From Rallus limicola (lineage: Eukaryota > Chordata > Aves > Gruiformes > Rallidae): a stretch of 64,000 bases of DNA. The notes beneath the pieces are model-generated. The model saw only the letters and a list, made by a program, of their open reading frames with translations. It had not been told where the DNA came from and did not search any database. This document shows, piece by piece, positions 44,721 through 56,938 of the stretch. Location: assembly GCA_022605955.1 (NCBI GenBank), contig JAKCOZ010000005.1, positions 56,424,750 to 56,488,749 on the forward strand. Direction: 5' to 3'. Position numbers and translations under genes: made by a program. Position 1 is the first letter of the stretch. Each line of letters begins with the position of its first letter.

Positions 44721-46477
44721 CCTGTCTTCTTCTGCCTGCAAAGAAGCAGGGTGCAAACCATTTGCAGCAACAAAACCAAACAGTCTTGACCGTCCTTCCT
44801 CCCCGGGATGAAGATCACCGTGTCTAGTTTGCAGTGCCATCTGAAACACCATCAAACAAACCACCAGATCTCTTGCCACTCTGGTGGGAAGTGACAGCAT
44901 CTCAGATCCCTATCTGGACCTGCCTGAGCGGGGATGAGCAAAGGGCTGTATCTGAAAGGGCCAGGGAGGTGTCCAGGTGAGATTTGCAGGTGAACCCCTC
45001 ACCTGGGCAAGATGGTAGGAGGAGGAGGAGGAGCTCTCCTCCATGAGCTCCTCCTGAGCGCATCGTAAAGGCTGCCTGTATTACTACAGGCTGGCAAACC
45101 CACTAAAAATCCAGTAAAATCCAGCTGAAGGGAAGAATATATTGGGAAGGGAGTCATATGGCTGGCTGGGAAATGCAGGGCTTTGAAAGGGGATGGGGCG
45201 GGACAGGAAGAACATTCCTTTCTCACTACAAACGCCTTGAGCCGCTGGGGAAACATCCGATGGGTCCAGCCGCTCGCACCCTGGGGCCAGCAGCGAGGGG
45301 CAGATGCTGCACCGCCCAGCCCCAGGCTCATCCCAGACCACCACCAGAGAAGGAGAGAGATGAGGTGCCCGGAAGGAGACAGCCTGAGCCCCAGATGCTC
45401 TGGCTGGAAACCTCCCTTGTGAGCTGGGCTCAGGTGGCTGCAGGCAGCAGGCTGGGCTGGGCTCGGCCGGCTGGGAGCTGTGTGCATGGAACAGGAGGGA
45501 GGTGGGAGCGTGCTGCTGCAGGGGTGTGTTTTGCAGGTCCGTGTGGTGCTCACACCCAGATGCCTTCCCTCTCTCTTGGGAAGATGGGGAGAAGGGTGGT
45601 TACTTTGTGCACTCACCTTTACAGACCCTTCCTTGCCTTGCTGCAGGGCACAGAGGACTGGTACTGACTTCAGGGCAGGTGTCCTTTCCACCACTTTGTT
45701 CTTCATCCCTCTGCTCCTGCCTCTTCTCTGCCCTGCTGTTTAACAGGGTTGTCTATCCTTCCCCCAAAAGCAGGGTTTGTGGACACATAGAGGTGAAGAA
45801 GTCAAACTCCCTCTCCATCTCCACGCTGTTAAAGCCATCACTTGGGATGTCAAGGCCACCCCAGATGACCAGATGAGAATCATGACTGCAGAGCTAGCCC
45901 CGTTGACTTCCACAGACACCCAAGAGAGGGGGATCTAGCCCTGTTCCCCCACTGCTGCATGTGATGCCACCAAAATTGGTGCCAGGATAGGCTCCATCCT
46001 GCAGTGGGTTGGGTTTTTTTTCCTCTACAAAGGGCTGGCTTTTCCTTTTGATAATTACCAACCATGCTGATGTGCTTTTGTTCCCTTTGAAGCCATCTGT
46101 ATCTCCAGATTCTTCCTGCTGCTTTGAGACACGTTTTTGTCCCAAATTGCTGAAGACACCCATGAACAATCTCTTTCCTGCCACAAAGCAGCCTGGAGAA
46201 GGTCTCTGCTCCTTCCCAGATAGGTGCTAGTTTCCCAATGAATACCAACAGTGCTTGTCTCCTGCAGGTGTGACACTGAGTGAGCTCTTCTTGTAGAGGA
46301 ACCCGTAACATCAGCCCTTCCCTCCTGTCAGCTGGCCGATGACATGGTCTTTGGCATTTCAGAATTTGATATCCCAGCTGTGTTTTGCTTTGCAAGACTG
46401 GTGAAATGAAAAGGATGCAGCCAGCAAACACACACACACAGAGCTGCACTCATCCCCCCAGAAACACAAAGTCCTTG

Positions 46478-46960
46478 AATGGTGAGGTTGCAAGGGTCAT
46501 CTGGAAATGATGACCCAGTCCCAGCCCTGCCAGAGCAGGGTCCCCTCCAGCAGGCTGCACAGGGCAGCGTCCAGGATCACAGGGTTGGAATGTCTCCAGA
46601 GATGGAGATTCCCCAAGCTCTCTGGGCAGCCTGGCCCAGGGCTCTGCCACTCTCCCAGCAAAGAAGTTCCCCCTCAGGGTTAGGTGGAACTTCCTCTGCT
46701 CCAGTCTGTGCACATGGCCCCTTGTCCTGTCCCTGGGCACCACTGAACACAGACTGACCCATCCTCCTGAGCCACCCCTCAAGGGTTTATCAGCACTGAG
46801 AAGATCCCCCTCAGGCTTCTCTTCTCCAGGCTGAACAGCCCCAAGTCCCTCAGCCTCTCTGCATCAGAGAGATGTTCTAGTCCCCTCATTATCTTTGTAG
46901 CCCTTTTTTGTCCCCCCTCCAGCAGGTCCCTGTCCCTGGGAGACCATCCAGGTTCCCACA
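46478..46960 (-). mobile_element. CR1 LINE 3' fragment, subfamily D (unbroken)
   Basis: The + strand starts CCTTGAATGGTGAGGTTGC, then GCCAGAGCAGGGTCCCC, then GGAATGTCTCCAGAGATGG. The minus strand encodes HRLEQRKFHLTLR and [13 protein letters not shown] and, further upstream, [20 protein letters not shown] and [12 protein letters not shown]. It serves as the uninterrupted reference for the nested element at 39.1-39.9 kb. Confidence 0.95.
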
Positions 46961-48119
46961 CTACACTGGTGACATGCAGCACACGGCATGGGGCTGGCAC
47001 AGTGTCAGGACAGTGGGGGGAGCACAAGAAGACCCTGAGAGGAGGAAAGACCCTGACTGCAGCAAGGATGAGAGCAGGGTTTCTCAGAACAACACAACCT
47101 GGGGCTAGGCATAGTCCAGCATCCCCAGAGCTCAGCCTTTCCCACACCTGGAAAAAGCCACCACAGAAGCTCTAGGAGCGGGGATGCAGGCAGAGCACAT
47201 CTCACCCTTGGCAGGCAACAGGTAGGGAGTAGAATTTCCCTCTTTATTTTCTCATCCTGACCAGAGAAGGGAAGATTTTTTGGAGCTGGTGGGAGAGGTG
47301 TGATAGTTTAAATCCACAGTTTGCTGTTAGCACTGAAGAAGCCTTCTCCACACGTTACCCAGTAAACAAACCATGCTCTGAGGAAGAAAGGCCTGTTTAT
47401 AAAGGCTCCTCCTGACGTTTGCCTCCTCAGCCATAGCAAAGCACGTGCTAGAAATAGATGCCTGAATGATCAAGTCTGTTTTGAGTCTCCTCTCTTCACC
47501 AACCATAGGAAATCCCTATGTACAAACATTTAAACTGGAACATCTGGAGCGCAGTAATTTTATCTTGAAGATCCACATCAAACAAACCTGCAGCTCAGCC
47601 TGAGAAGATATACAAATACTTCCCCAAGGAGACCCCAGCCTTACAACTTGGGTACCAGGAGGCTTGTGATTTAAAAGGAAGATAATTCAGCATCTCTTTA
47701 TCCACGCCTGACAAGTGGATAAACTCGCATGGAGTTACCACTCTTCAGCAGACCCAAAGTAAACCAGATTTGTCCCAGTTATTTGATGCAGGCCTGGAAA
47801 TACCCAGTTTAACATTTATATAACCAAGAAACCCCGTGCATCGTTCCCAGCTAGAGCTTTACCCAAGAAATTTCACTTTGGCTACACTTTTTCTCTACAG
47901 CTGAACTGCTAAAATAAGCCCCCAGCCATATATAGCCCAGCACGTTGGCACTCACAGCAGTGGGGAATGACTGGATTCAATTTTCCATGGAAGAATGACA
48001 ATTAGAATTGCTTTCTTTGGTATATCCCATCCTTTCTGTTGTTTTTCCTGTGCTTTCCAAGTGCAGAGTAAATTTAGGGACGGCGGGCTCCTTCTCCTTC
48101 AAAATCTCACTTCCAGTTT

Positions 48120-48620
48120 CCATCTTATTAAAGACATGACTTAACTTTAATGTGTGTAACATAAACGGCATCGTAAAGGGGAAGAATTAAAACAGCATGG
48201 CAACATTTGCAGCTTCAAGAAGGGGAAAATGGCATGGCTTATTTCCTTTTTGGTTGTTGTTTATCCAGTGGGTAAACCTCAGTGTTCCCTCTCCTACCGA
48301 ATCCTCTGCCTCCCTTGCAATAATTGGGAATTCCACGTTGCTCAAAGTTATGGTATTATATCCCCAAATAATCCATCTTGTCAAGCCCATCTCCTACGTC
48401 GGGAGATAAAGTTGGAGCTGAGTCACTGCAGACATCTGGAGAAGGTTCATTACTTGTAATTGCGAGCCCCTCTGTTAATGCACCCCATGAGAAAGGAGCT
48501 GACAGGCTGCATATTTCTGCAAACTGTTCCCAGAAAGAACCAATTTCCTGACTTCCATGTGGTGTCAATAATATAGGCATGAGATGGAGCAGTGCTTATG
48601 AAATATTAAATCTGCTTACA
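48120..48620. promoter_or_regulatory. Candidate conserved noncoding element
   Basis: A 500-bp non-repetitive block with GCAATAATTGGG, CATTACTTGTAATTG, TGCATATTTCTGC and GAAATATTAAATC motifs (homeodomain-, POU- and FOX-like). It shows no sustained coding frame (76 codons at most). To me it is the most enhancer-like block of the window, but conservation is untested. Confidence 0.32.
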
Positions 48621-48776
48621 GGACCCAGCTATAAGCAAATTCAGACCACCTGGGAGATGGAGGCTTGCACTGGGTATGTAGAGTTTGGCACTCACCTGGT
48701 CTATGAGACTGATGGGTTCTAATCTATTCATTTTGGCTTATTTACCACAAAACTTCCCTACAGTAGTAGAGGAGGA

Positions 48777-48788
48777 GGGGGGGGGGGG
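48777..48788. repeat. G12 homopolymer
   Basis: A run of 12 G in a purine-rich (GGAGGA) context. Confidence 0.9.
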
Positions 48789-49395
48789 TGGTGAGGAGAA
48801 AAAAAGGCAGAGGGTGGAGGGGGGTAAAACACATTTCTTCACGTTTAGGACTCGAACCTTTCAAATCACAGACATTATTAAATTTACTATCATAAGCAGC
48901 CAGAGATCTTATTATTCATGGGCAAAATAAAAATATATATATAAAAAAAAATAAAAGAAAAAGGGGGCTGATATTTCATGGCTTTCGAGTTAGATCATTT
49001 TGGTTCGTGCCAAGGAAAACAAAGCATTAGTGTTTTGATGTTTTAATGTAATGATTTAATTCTCTCATTTGATATTAGAACCCAGAAACACAACAAACAC
49101 CAAGGCCCCCCCTCCACCCCCCCCCCTCAAAATCCTTGAGTGGGAGCAAAGGCTCTTAAATCACTTCAGCAACTCCGACCGCCCGTTTCGCGGCCTGTAT
49201 TTTATGCTGGGGACTTTGTGAAGAGAAGGGGGGGTCCTTACCCCTGCAAACGTGCAGCTTGATAGTGCTAAACCTGCATCTTGGAGAGCTTGGCTGTGTA
49301 AATTGAAAAACATCTGGGCTCTTTCTCCTGGCAAAAGCTCCAGTTCCTTGACCTCGGAGCGGGTCTGTTGACTTGAGCCTCAATGCAGAATTTTC

Positions 49396-49985
49396 ATAGA
49401 ATCACAGAATCACAGACTGGGCTGGGTTGGGAGGGACCCCAAGGATCACAGAGCTCCAACCCCCTGCCACAGGCAGGGACACCAACCTCCAGGCCTGGAG
49501 CTACACAAGGTTGCCCAGGGCCCCAGCCAACCTGGCCTTCAACACCCCCAGGGACGGGGCACCCACCCCCTCTCTGGGCAGCCCCTTCCAGCCCCTCACC
49601 ACTCTCTCTGCAAAGAACTTCCCCCTCATATCTCATCTAACCCTTCCCTCCTCCAGCTTCACTCCAGCCCCCTTGTCCTGCCAGGCTCTGCCCTTGAACA
49701 AGCTGATTCCCCTCCTGTTCCTCTGCTCCCTTCAGGGACTGGCAGGCTGCAGTGAGGTCCCCCCACAGCCTTCTCTTCTCTGGGCTGACCCAGCCCAGCT
49801 CCCTCAGCCTCTCTCCAGAGGGGAGCTGCTCCAGCCCTCTGAGCATCTCCATGGCTCCTCTGACCCCTCTCCAACAGCCCCACATCTCTCTTGTCCTGGG
49901 GCCCCAGCTCTGGACACAGGACTCCAGCTGGGGCTTCCCGAGGGCAGAGCAGAGAGGGACAATCCCCTCCCTGTCCCTGCTTTTC
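49396..49985 (-). mobile_element. CR1 LINE 3' fragment, subfamily A (longest A copy)
   Basis: The + strand opens CATAGAATCACAGAATCAC, then GGGTTGGGAGGGACCCC. The minus-strand frame 49637-49987 encodes LESCVQSWGPRTREM, GLEQLPSGERLRELGW and RRLWGDLTAACQSLKG, all CR1 ORF2 C-terminal blocks. It is 5'-truncated within ORF2. The 17847 fragment aligns inside it. Confidence 0.96.
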
Positions 49986-50824
49986 ACTAATTCATCCCTA
50001 ATTTTCTACTCTTTTCTGTGAGGTGGTCCCTGGGAGGTAACCCAGCTGGGAGCAGTTGGATACGTGGAGCCACAGGCATGGGGAGAAAGCAAGTTTAATG
50101 GCATTAAGCCACCATCTATATTGGACTGGGGATGAAGAGTGGTCTCCATTTTCCCTAGATGGAAATAAAAGACAGTTTTCCCTTAAGCAAGATGAGAAGA
50201 AGAAGTGGGGCAGAAACAGGCTTTCAGTAGATCAACACCAAGATGCCAGCAAGCTTGGGGACATTTTGCTCTGGGCTGTAAGGAAAACAGAAGTAAAACG
50301 TTGGCTGGGACTTATTAGCAACACCGTGCAGCAGAGGAAGCTGTCTGAGATGATGGAGACAGGCCCCAGGACGATGGGAGATGCACATGGTACTGCTAGA
50401 CCAAGAGCTGGCCTACACCACACTGGAACACATGGTATGGAGATGTTTGATCATCCTGGGGTGTGAGGGAGTGCAACCCCTCCCCATCCCAGCCCTGAGC
50501 TTCTCTGCCAGGGCACTGCACAGCACAGCACACCCAGAGATCTGGGTGCACGTATGCCTTCCCATCTCTTCATTTCATGTGTGGGGGAAGGGGCTATTTT
50601 TGGTTTACAGCTTCTTTGCTGCAGCCAGTATCTGTCAGCAGGACATGACGTACGGCGCTGTGTGACAGCCTGGCTCCCTGCTCCCCCTCACACGGCAGGG
50701 ATGCCTCTGGTTGTCTCTCTTCTGGTCCGTGTCAGAGCTGAGAGCATCCAGCCGGGATGGCTTGAGGCACAGGCCAAGCAGGCAGCTGCCCACAGCAGCT
50801 CAGGCCTCCCTGCCTGTGCCAGAG
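49986..50824. other. Spacer between CR1s
   Basis: Unique sequence. A 136-codon + frame (50056-50466) is rich in charged residues but resembles nothing known to me. Confidence 0.5.
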
Positions 50825-51640
50825 TAGAATCCTAGAATCCTAGAATCGTAGGGGTTGGGAGGGACTTCCAGAGATCATCAGGTCCAACCCCCTGCCAAAG
50901 CAGGGTCCCTAGGACAGGGCACACAGGGCAGTGTCCAGACGAGGCTGGAATCTCTCCAGAGAAGGAAACTCCACACCCCCTGGGCAGCCTGGCCCAGGGC
51001 TCCCTCACCCTCACTGGGAAGAAGTTCTTCCCCATGTTGTTGTGGAACTCCCTGTGCTCCAACTTGAGGCCATCACCCCTTGTCCTGTCCCCACAGACAC
51101 TGAGAAGGGGCTGGCCATGTCCCCCTGCACCCCATGCTTAAGATATTTATCAACATTAATTAGGTCCCCCCTTAGTCTTCTCTTCTCCAGGCTGAACAGC
51201 CCCAGCTCCCTCAGCCTTTCCTCACAGGGGAGATGCTCCAGGCCCGTCAGCATCTCCAGAGCCTCCTCTGGACTCTCTCCAGGAGATCCCTGTCCTTTTG
51301 ATCCCAGGGAGCCCAGCACTGGACACAACACTCCAGGTGGGGCCTGAGCAGGGCAGAGCAGAGGGGGAGGATCCCCTCCTGTCACCTGCTGCCCATACTC
51401 CTCCTGATGCCCCCAGGATCCCATTGTCTCTCTCAGCCCCAGGACACACTGCTGGCTCATGGCCACCCTGTCTTCTCCGAGCACCCCCAGGTCCTTCTCC
51501 CCAGAGCTCCTCTCCAACAGGTCCCCCCCAGCCTGTCCTGATAGGAAGGGTTGTTCCTTCCCAGGGGCCAGACTCTCCACTTGCTCTTGTTGAACTTCAT
51601 GAGGTTTCTCCCTGCCCAGCTCTCCAGCCTGGCACCAAGC
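50825..51640 (-). mobile_element. CR1 LINE 3' fragment, subfamily C (longest CR1 here)
   Basis: About 816 bp. The + strand opens with three tail units (TAGAATCCTAGAATCCTAG). The minus strand encodes, from upstream, [49 protein letters not shown] and [15 protein letters not shown]; then, after a frame change, the C-terminal [16 protein letters not shown]. This spans the last part of the reverse transcriptase domain and the C-terminus of ORF2. The coding sequence is frameshifted, so the copy is dead. Confidence 0.97.
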
Positions 51641-51760
51641 TCATGATGGACTGACAGGACCATGGTTTTGATTCCTTTTGTGGATTTTAAAATTAAAATG
51701 ACATGTACAAGCAAAGTTGCTTTTACCTGCTGGGGAAGATCTTGCCATGGTATATGTCGC
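51641..51760. other. 120-bp spacer between inverted CR1s
   Basis: Unique AT-rich spacer separating two subfamily-C copies in opposite orientation. Confidence 0.6.
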
Positions 51761-51974
51761 CTTCCACATCAATTTGTGTGAGAACTTCTTCCCAGTGAGG
51801 GTGAGGGAGCCCTGGGCCAGGCTGCCCAGGGGGTGTGGAGTCTCCTTCTCTGGAGAGATTCCAGCCCCGTCTGGACACTGCCCTGTGTGCCCTGTCCTAG
51901 GGACCCTGCTTTGGCAGGGAGTTGGACTGATGATCTCTGGAGGTCCCTTCCAACCCCTATGATTCTGTGATTCT
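51761..51974 (+). mobile_element. CR1 LINE 3' end, subfamily C
   Basis: Sense copy from TTCCACATCAATTTGTGTG to the tail CTATGATTCTGTGATTC. It is strongly 5'-truncated and lies in inverted orientation to the copy at 50825. Confidence 0.95.
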
Positions 51975-53719
51975 GCTTGTGTCCTGTCTGCTGATGGTCA
52001 CTGGAGGACCTGAGCCTCTGATTCCCACATCTCCAATTCTCCAAAAGGAGACTCTTACATCTAACCACGGGTGCCAGACTGTGGCAGTATCAGATGTTTC
52101 CTGTTTCTTCATGCAATGGGGGCTGTGTGCTACCCAAGCAAGACAGAGTAAAGCTGCTGATCAACTAAACAAGAATGGTCCTTTGTGCTCCCCAAAAGAG
52201 AAAGAACAACAAGGCTCTGGCTTAATGAAGCACAGTGTCTTTTGCTCCTGACAGCCAAGACTCATACCTGGGGCTTGTTTTAAAGATGGCTCAGCCCAGC
52301 AGTTGCTAGTACAAGGCCCCACAATGGTTGACCATATTTCCACAAATGTGCTCAGGAGCTTCCATTTTACACACTTTCTTCTCCCAGAAAAGACTCAACA
52401 CCACAACATCCATGGGGTCAGCAGCCATGGAGGGTTACCATCACCTACCATGGGACTAGCAGCCTTACAGAGGGATGAAGGACTGTGTAGCCCCATGAGT
52501 CTGGTACTCCTGTAGTAAAGGAAAAAGGGGCTAAGAAAGCAGTCCTGGCTCACAGAAGATGCAAACATTTGTGCCTGAGCCATGCTTCTTAAGTACCCAA
52601 AGAAGCTCAACCCAGGCCAGGACCCTCCTCTGAAGATGCCCTGCCCTGAGCACGGTGGCATCCCATTAATACCAGTAGATTCACAGTGTGGCTCAGTGTC
52701 CCCTTCTTGCATTAACAGAGCAGGGCTGTACTTTGGCAGAGGGTTTGTGACATGCCCACCTGTCCATCTCAGCTCCAGCTCCGAGACCCCAAATCCCTCT
52801 ACTCTGTCCCAATCCTGCCTGGCACTGAGCATAGAAGAAGTGCAGACAAAAACACACAGCAGGGACACACGGCACCAAATCTCACCAATCATTTATCACC
52901 TCAGCAAGAAGAGCTTGGTAACAGGCTGTTATCTTTAGGGGTAAGAAGCAGCAGAAAGGAGACACCAGGACTAGTTCACCAACCCCAGGTCACCTCCCTG
53001 GCCCTGGCTTTATCAGTTATCAGTGTCTGCAGCTCTCCAGGTGCTCAGAGAACACAGATACTCCTCACCATCTCCAGATCATCTTACCCACCCACAGAAA
53101 ACCAGAGCCAGCTGGGTGCCGCTGCCCATCAGCACACACCAAGCCTTTTGCTAGCCAAGGATTGAGCTGGGATGTGAGCCACCTCCCTGAACCAAGCTGA
53201 TTTACCCCAAAACAGGGCTGCTGACCACTGTCCCAGCATGAGGACCGCATTGCATCACCCCCAGCCTTCCTCTCTGCTTGTTTCTGATGGATCAAGGTGA
53301 CCTTGTCAACCTATTTCCTGGAGTTTTTTAAAGTGTTATCTGAATGGGCCCCTTGCAAAAAAAAAACAACAACCCAGCAGAAACCAAAGCAATTTGGGTA
53401 ACGATGGCCTTTTGGTCTGGTTTATCCCACACCAAACTCCATAGATGGCAACTGTGAACATTTCCCAGACCTTCCAGTAGACCTTGGAACTGTCTCTCTG
53501 ATTTATCAGTTGTTTCACGACACATGCATTTCTCCTATATAATCCTAGTGTTTTGCTTATAAGCTGTATTATAACCAGGAATCAATCTTCTTTATTTGAA
53601 CATTTAGGACAGATTCACACATCATTTTACCATTAATTAACATAGACTCAGCCTCACAGATCTTTCAGGTTTCCAGCCTGGCTGTGATGTTTCAGTTCTT
53701 TGCCACTGCTCACGTTACA

Positions 53720-53739
53720 GGGGGGGGGGGGGGGGGGGG
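53720..53739. repeat. G20 homopolymer
   Basis: An uninterrupted run of 20 G on the + strand, the longest in the window. Assembly errors in length are common at such runs. Confidence 0.9.
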
Positions 53740-54372
53740 TGGAATATAATAAAAATCACAGACTTCAGGGCTTTCTGTTGCAGCTTGAAGAAGAACACAG
53801 GTTGTTTCATCACTGGTTGTGAGACATGTGTTACCCAGCTCATTAATTCACAACAGTTCTTGTTTTCTCTGCCTTTTTCATGCTGATCTGATGCATTGGT
53901 GAAGTCCAGGGTTGTGCTGCAAGTGATTAATGCTGCAGTGAAGTCTAATAAACTGAGATTCCAACCAAAAAAGAAAAAAAAAAAAAAATAAAGTGTGAAA
54001 AATGTAATCTCTAATGTTCTGAAAGCTCACATATGACAAAACCCATAAATCACCCCAGAAGTAGTCATTATGGTGAGTTACTAACTAGATTATACAGCTG
54101 CATTTGTCATAATTTCCCATTACGTAGAGAATAAACCTATCAGGCTGATTTATGGCAGGCAGCTTCACAAGATGGGAACTGGGACCTGTGCTGTTCTGTG
54201 GTGAACGAGGAGAAATGTTGTGTCTACTCAAGTGCAGGATGGAAAAAGGCAGGAGGGGAGATCTTCCCCTTTGCTCACTGCCATTTGAAGGCACTGATTA
54301 TGGGACAGGAAGCACACAGAGAGGGGTCAGGCCCATGGGATGGCAAGAGAGAGCATCTACCAAAGCATCCCA

Positions 54373-54388
54373 CCAGCAGCAGCAGCAG
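54373..54388. repeat. (CAG)5 trinucleotide run
   Basis: Five CAG units in a row, with no coding context established. Confidence 0.9.
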
Positions 54389-54899
54389 AACGTGTTCTCC
54401 ACAGGTAGGGTGGAAGGAGAAGATAGGGGGGAACCAAAGCTGGTCATGGGGAAAGTGGGTGCTTTTCTCATGTCTGGGCATCTCCATAGCCCTTATATAG
54501 ACCAAAGAGTGATGCTTTGAGCATGGACCCAGGCACAGCCTTTCCACTTCTATGGAGGAGAAAACAGGAAGGACTTGTTTGGGACAAAAATGGTCTGTGT
54601 CAGCCTGTGGAAGAGAATCTGGCCAACTCAAAGAAATGGCCTCATGAACAAGGGCAGGCTGGACTTCTCTGGAGGCCCAGCGTGGTTTTTCAGACCGCTG
54701 CAAAGTAAGTTACATCCTCCTAGCGTGAGCTCTGTCCCACCACGCTGGTCTGGATTGAATGGGAACTTCTGCAGCGCCGTGAGATCGTTCCCAGCCCCTC
54801 CACAGAGGCAGGCAGCGAGCTGAAGGGGCTGATTTACTAGCAAGAACAGCTGATGAAGGCGACATCAATGAGGACGCTTGGCAAGCCCGGCTCTGCGCA

Positions 54900-55020
54900 A
54901 CCAGAGCCTGCCTGTCTGTGGTGGCACAGCCTGTAATTAGCTGACACTCATCTGCTATATGCAGAAAGGATAAATATTGACAAACCTCGCAAGGGTCTCC
55001 CTTTATTCAGCAGCTGCTGA
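54900..55020. promoter_or_regulatory. Candidate regulatory block
   Basis: Compact cluster of TGTGGT (RUNX-like, 54917-54922), TAATTA (homeodomain core, 54934-54939) and GATAAATATTGACAAAC (FOX-like). It is non-repetitive and non-coding by eye. Confidence 0.27.
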
Positions 55021-56631
55021 AAGCACCAGGTGGTTTGGTAGCCTGGTGCATCTGTCTCTTACCACAAGCTGCCACCCAACCCTGTAGCAGCTCACAGCCA
55101 AGAGCAAGGAGGAGGTTGCCCATGTTCTCCTCTTCTAATTAAACATCACAGGGGCTGGTAAAACAGACACCAGGCTCAGTGTCATCTCCTCCTTGACTCA
55201 CTTTGCTGCTAGAGATCAGACCCTGGAAGCTGCTAACAGCTGCACAGAAGGGACTGGAGAATTGAATTTTACTGATGGTTCTTGCAGGACTTTGGGCAAA
55301 TCTCCTTGGCCTGCTGTGTCTCATCTCCACATCTGCAAAATGGGTAGAGGAAAGAGACCTCTTTCCATCCAAATGAACCTGTGGTCATTGTGTTTATCTC
55401 TGAGATCACCTGGAGCTCTAAAATCTCTGGAGAACCTCAGAGCAACAGGGAACCTTGATATTTGTTTTACACCTGGAGCTGCTACAGGCATCCAAGCCAC
55501 AATCTTTGTCCCAAAGGCCAGGGATCCAGAGAGGGGAAGAAACATGAACAAACATTTTTGTCTTTCTGGCTGTGGACAATGATTTGTGGGTTGTGGGAGG
55601 AGACCAGAGTAAGCCAGGAGCTTGGTGGCCAGAAGCCACATGCCCAGGGCTCCTACACTCCCCTGAGAGTGTCCCACCATGGTCTCAACTGCTTAAGCAC
55701 TCCAGAAAGGGCCCAAACATGCAAGAAAAGAGGCTGTGTTTGTCTCCAGGGGAGCTCTGCTTGTTGCCACTGTGCAACAGGCAAATGCAAGGAAATGGTG
55801 ACCATAAAGATGATGGAGATCCCTAGGTGCTGTAACTCAACAGCTCCATGGGTCAGGCAAGCTAAACAACTTGGCTTTTTGGTTACTTATGAAGAACCTC
55901 CCCCTCCGTGTCACCTTCTAAAGGCACAAGAACCATGAAGGGTCTTGCAAAATGACTGGGCAAAGGGAGTTGGAGGTGATGCCATGCTGCCACCCCTCTG
56001 AAAACTGGCAAAGGGTCTTTCAAGAAGGATCCCCAAAGTGAGCACACGTTGCCTGCGCTTGCTCTAGTGACAGCAAGCCCTAGGGACAGCTAAGTGTAAC
56101 CTGAGCAAAGCACCTTATCTCTGTGACACCTGGAAGGCGACTTGCTAGCCCTTATCACTGAGCAATACTCTGATCTACCAGGTGGGAGCAAAAATGAAGG
56201 GATCCCATGTGTTTCTCAAGAGACTTCTCCACTCCGAGCTCCCCTGGCCCACCTGAACCCACCTGTGACATCCCGCTCCGTCTCAGATTCCCACCCCAGC
56301 AAAGCACCTGTGGACCTGAAACCTACCTTGAAAAACGACCGGGGTGGGGGGAAAAATCAAAGAAGAGAAGAAATTGTCTTTTGTGGGAGCCAGAAGAGCT
56401 TGCTTTGGCCAGGCAGCAGAGCCCTCTTCAGTCCAGTGGTAGGTAGTGAAGAGCTGGGTGAACCAACGTGACCTTGCAGGCACTGGTAATCTCCCAGTTG
56501 GGCCAAGCTGGGGTTTCTCTGGTATAGGGAGCAGCAGTGCCTTCAGGACACAGCCACACGCAGCTAGGCATTGAGGCTTTCATCATAGATGGAAGACAAG
56601 GATCAGTCAAAACCAGAGGGTGGGAAACACA

Positions 56632-56840
56632 TCACAGAATCACAGAGCTGGAAGGGACCTCCAGAGCTCATCAATCCAGCCCCCTGCCAAAGCAGGGTCC
56701 CTAGGACAGGGCACACAGGGCGGTGTCCAGACGGGGCTGGAATCTCTCCAGAGAAGGAGACTCCACACCCCCTGGGCAGCCTGGCCCAGGGCTCCCTCAC
56801 CCTCACTGGGAAGAAGTTCTTCCCCACGTTGGTGCAGAAC
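56632..56840 (-). mobile_element. CR1 LINE 3' end, subfamily C
   Basis: The + strand reads ATCACAGAATCACAGAGC, then CCCCTGCCAAAGCAGGG and AGACGGGGCTGGAATC, to CCCCACGTTGGTGCAGAAC. It is 5'-truncated there. The minus frame carries [16 protein letters not shown]. Confidence 0.96.
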
Positions 56841-56898
56841 TTCAGATAATTACAGATTACAGTTCAAGCAGAAAAGTATTATTTCATGGAGAAATCTT

Positions 56899-56931
56899 GG
56901 GGCAAAAGAGGGGGGAAACGGGGAGAAAGGG
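56899..56931 (+). other. G-quadruplex motif, + strand
   Basis: Four G-runs, GGGG (56899-56902), GGGGGG (56910-56915), GGGG (56920-56923) and GGG (56929-56931), separated by loops of 7, 4 and 5 bases. This satisfies the standard G3+N1-7 pattern. Confidence 0.85.
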
Positions 56932-56938
56932 AAGAACA

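Larger units (their letters stand above)
39944..46477. other. 6.5-kb mainly single-copy stretch
   Basis: It contains only a possible 47-bp CR1 tail scrap (42119-42165), a 23-bp-period duplication (44679-44720) and a moderately GC-rich segment at 45180-45510. Long frames at 40250-40726 (158 codons, minus), 42776-43219 (147 codons, plus) and 44999-45706 (235 codons, minus) match no family I recognise; the last two lie in GC-rich sequence, where stops are rare by chance. Confidence 0.55.
46961..49395. other. Single-copy noncoding stretch
   Basis: No element or exon is recognised. It includes a candidate regulatory block at 48120-48620, a 12-G run near 48777-48788, a TATATA/A-rich tract at 48928-48962 and a C-rich run at 49108-49128. 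Confidence 0.55.
51975..56631. other. 4.7-kb mainly single-copy stretch
   Basis: It holds a G20 run (53720-53739), an A-rich tract (53968-53990), a (CAG)5 run (about 54373-54388) and a motif-rich block (54900-55020). Frames up to 165 codons (52395-52892, minus) match nothing known to me. Confidence 0.55.

Noticed and set aside
44999..45706. 235-codon minus-strand open frame, the longest in the window
   Set aside because: GC-rich DNA with a 169-codon frame open on the other strand at the same place. The translation is proline/serine-rich, with no recognised domain or plausible splice context.
50056..50466. 136-codon + frame between two CR1s
   Set aside because: No recognised motif, no neighbouring splice signals I can trust, and flanking CR1s give no support for a gene.
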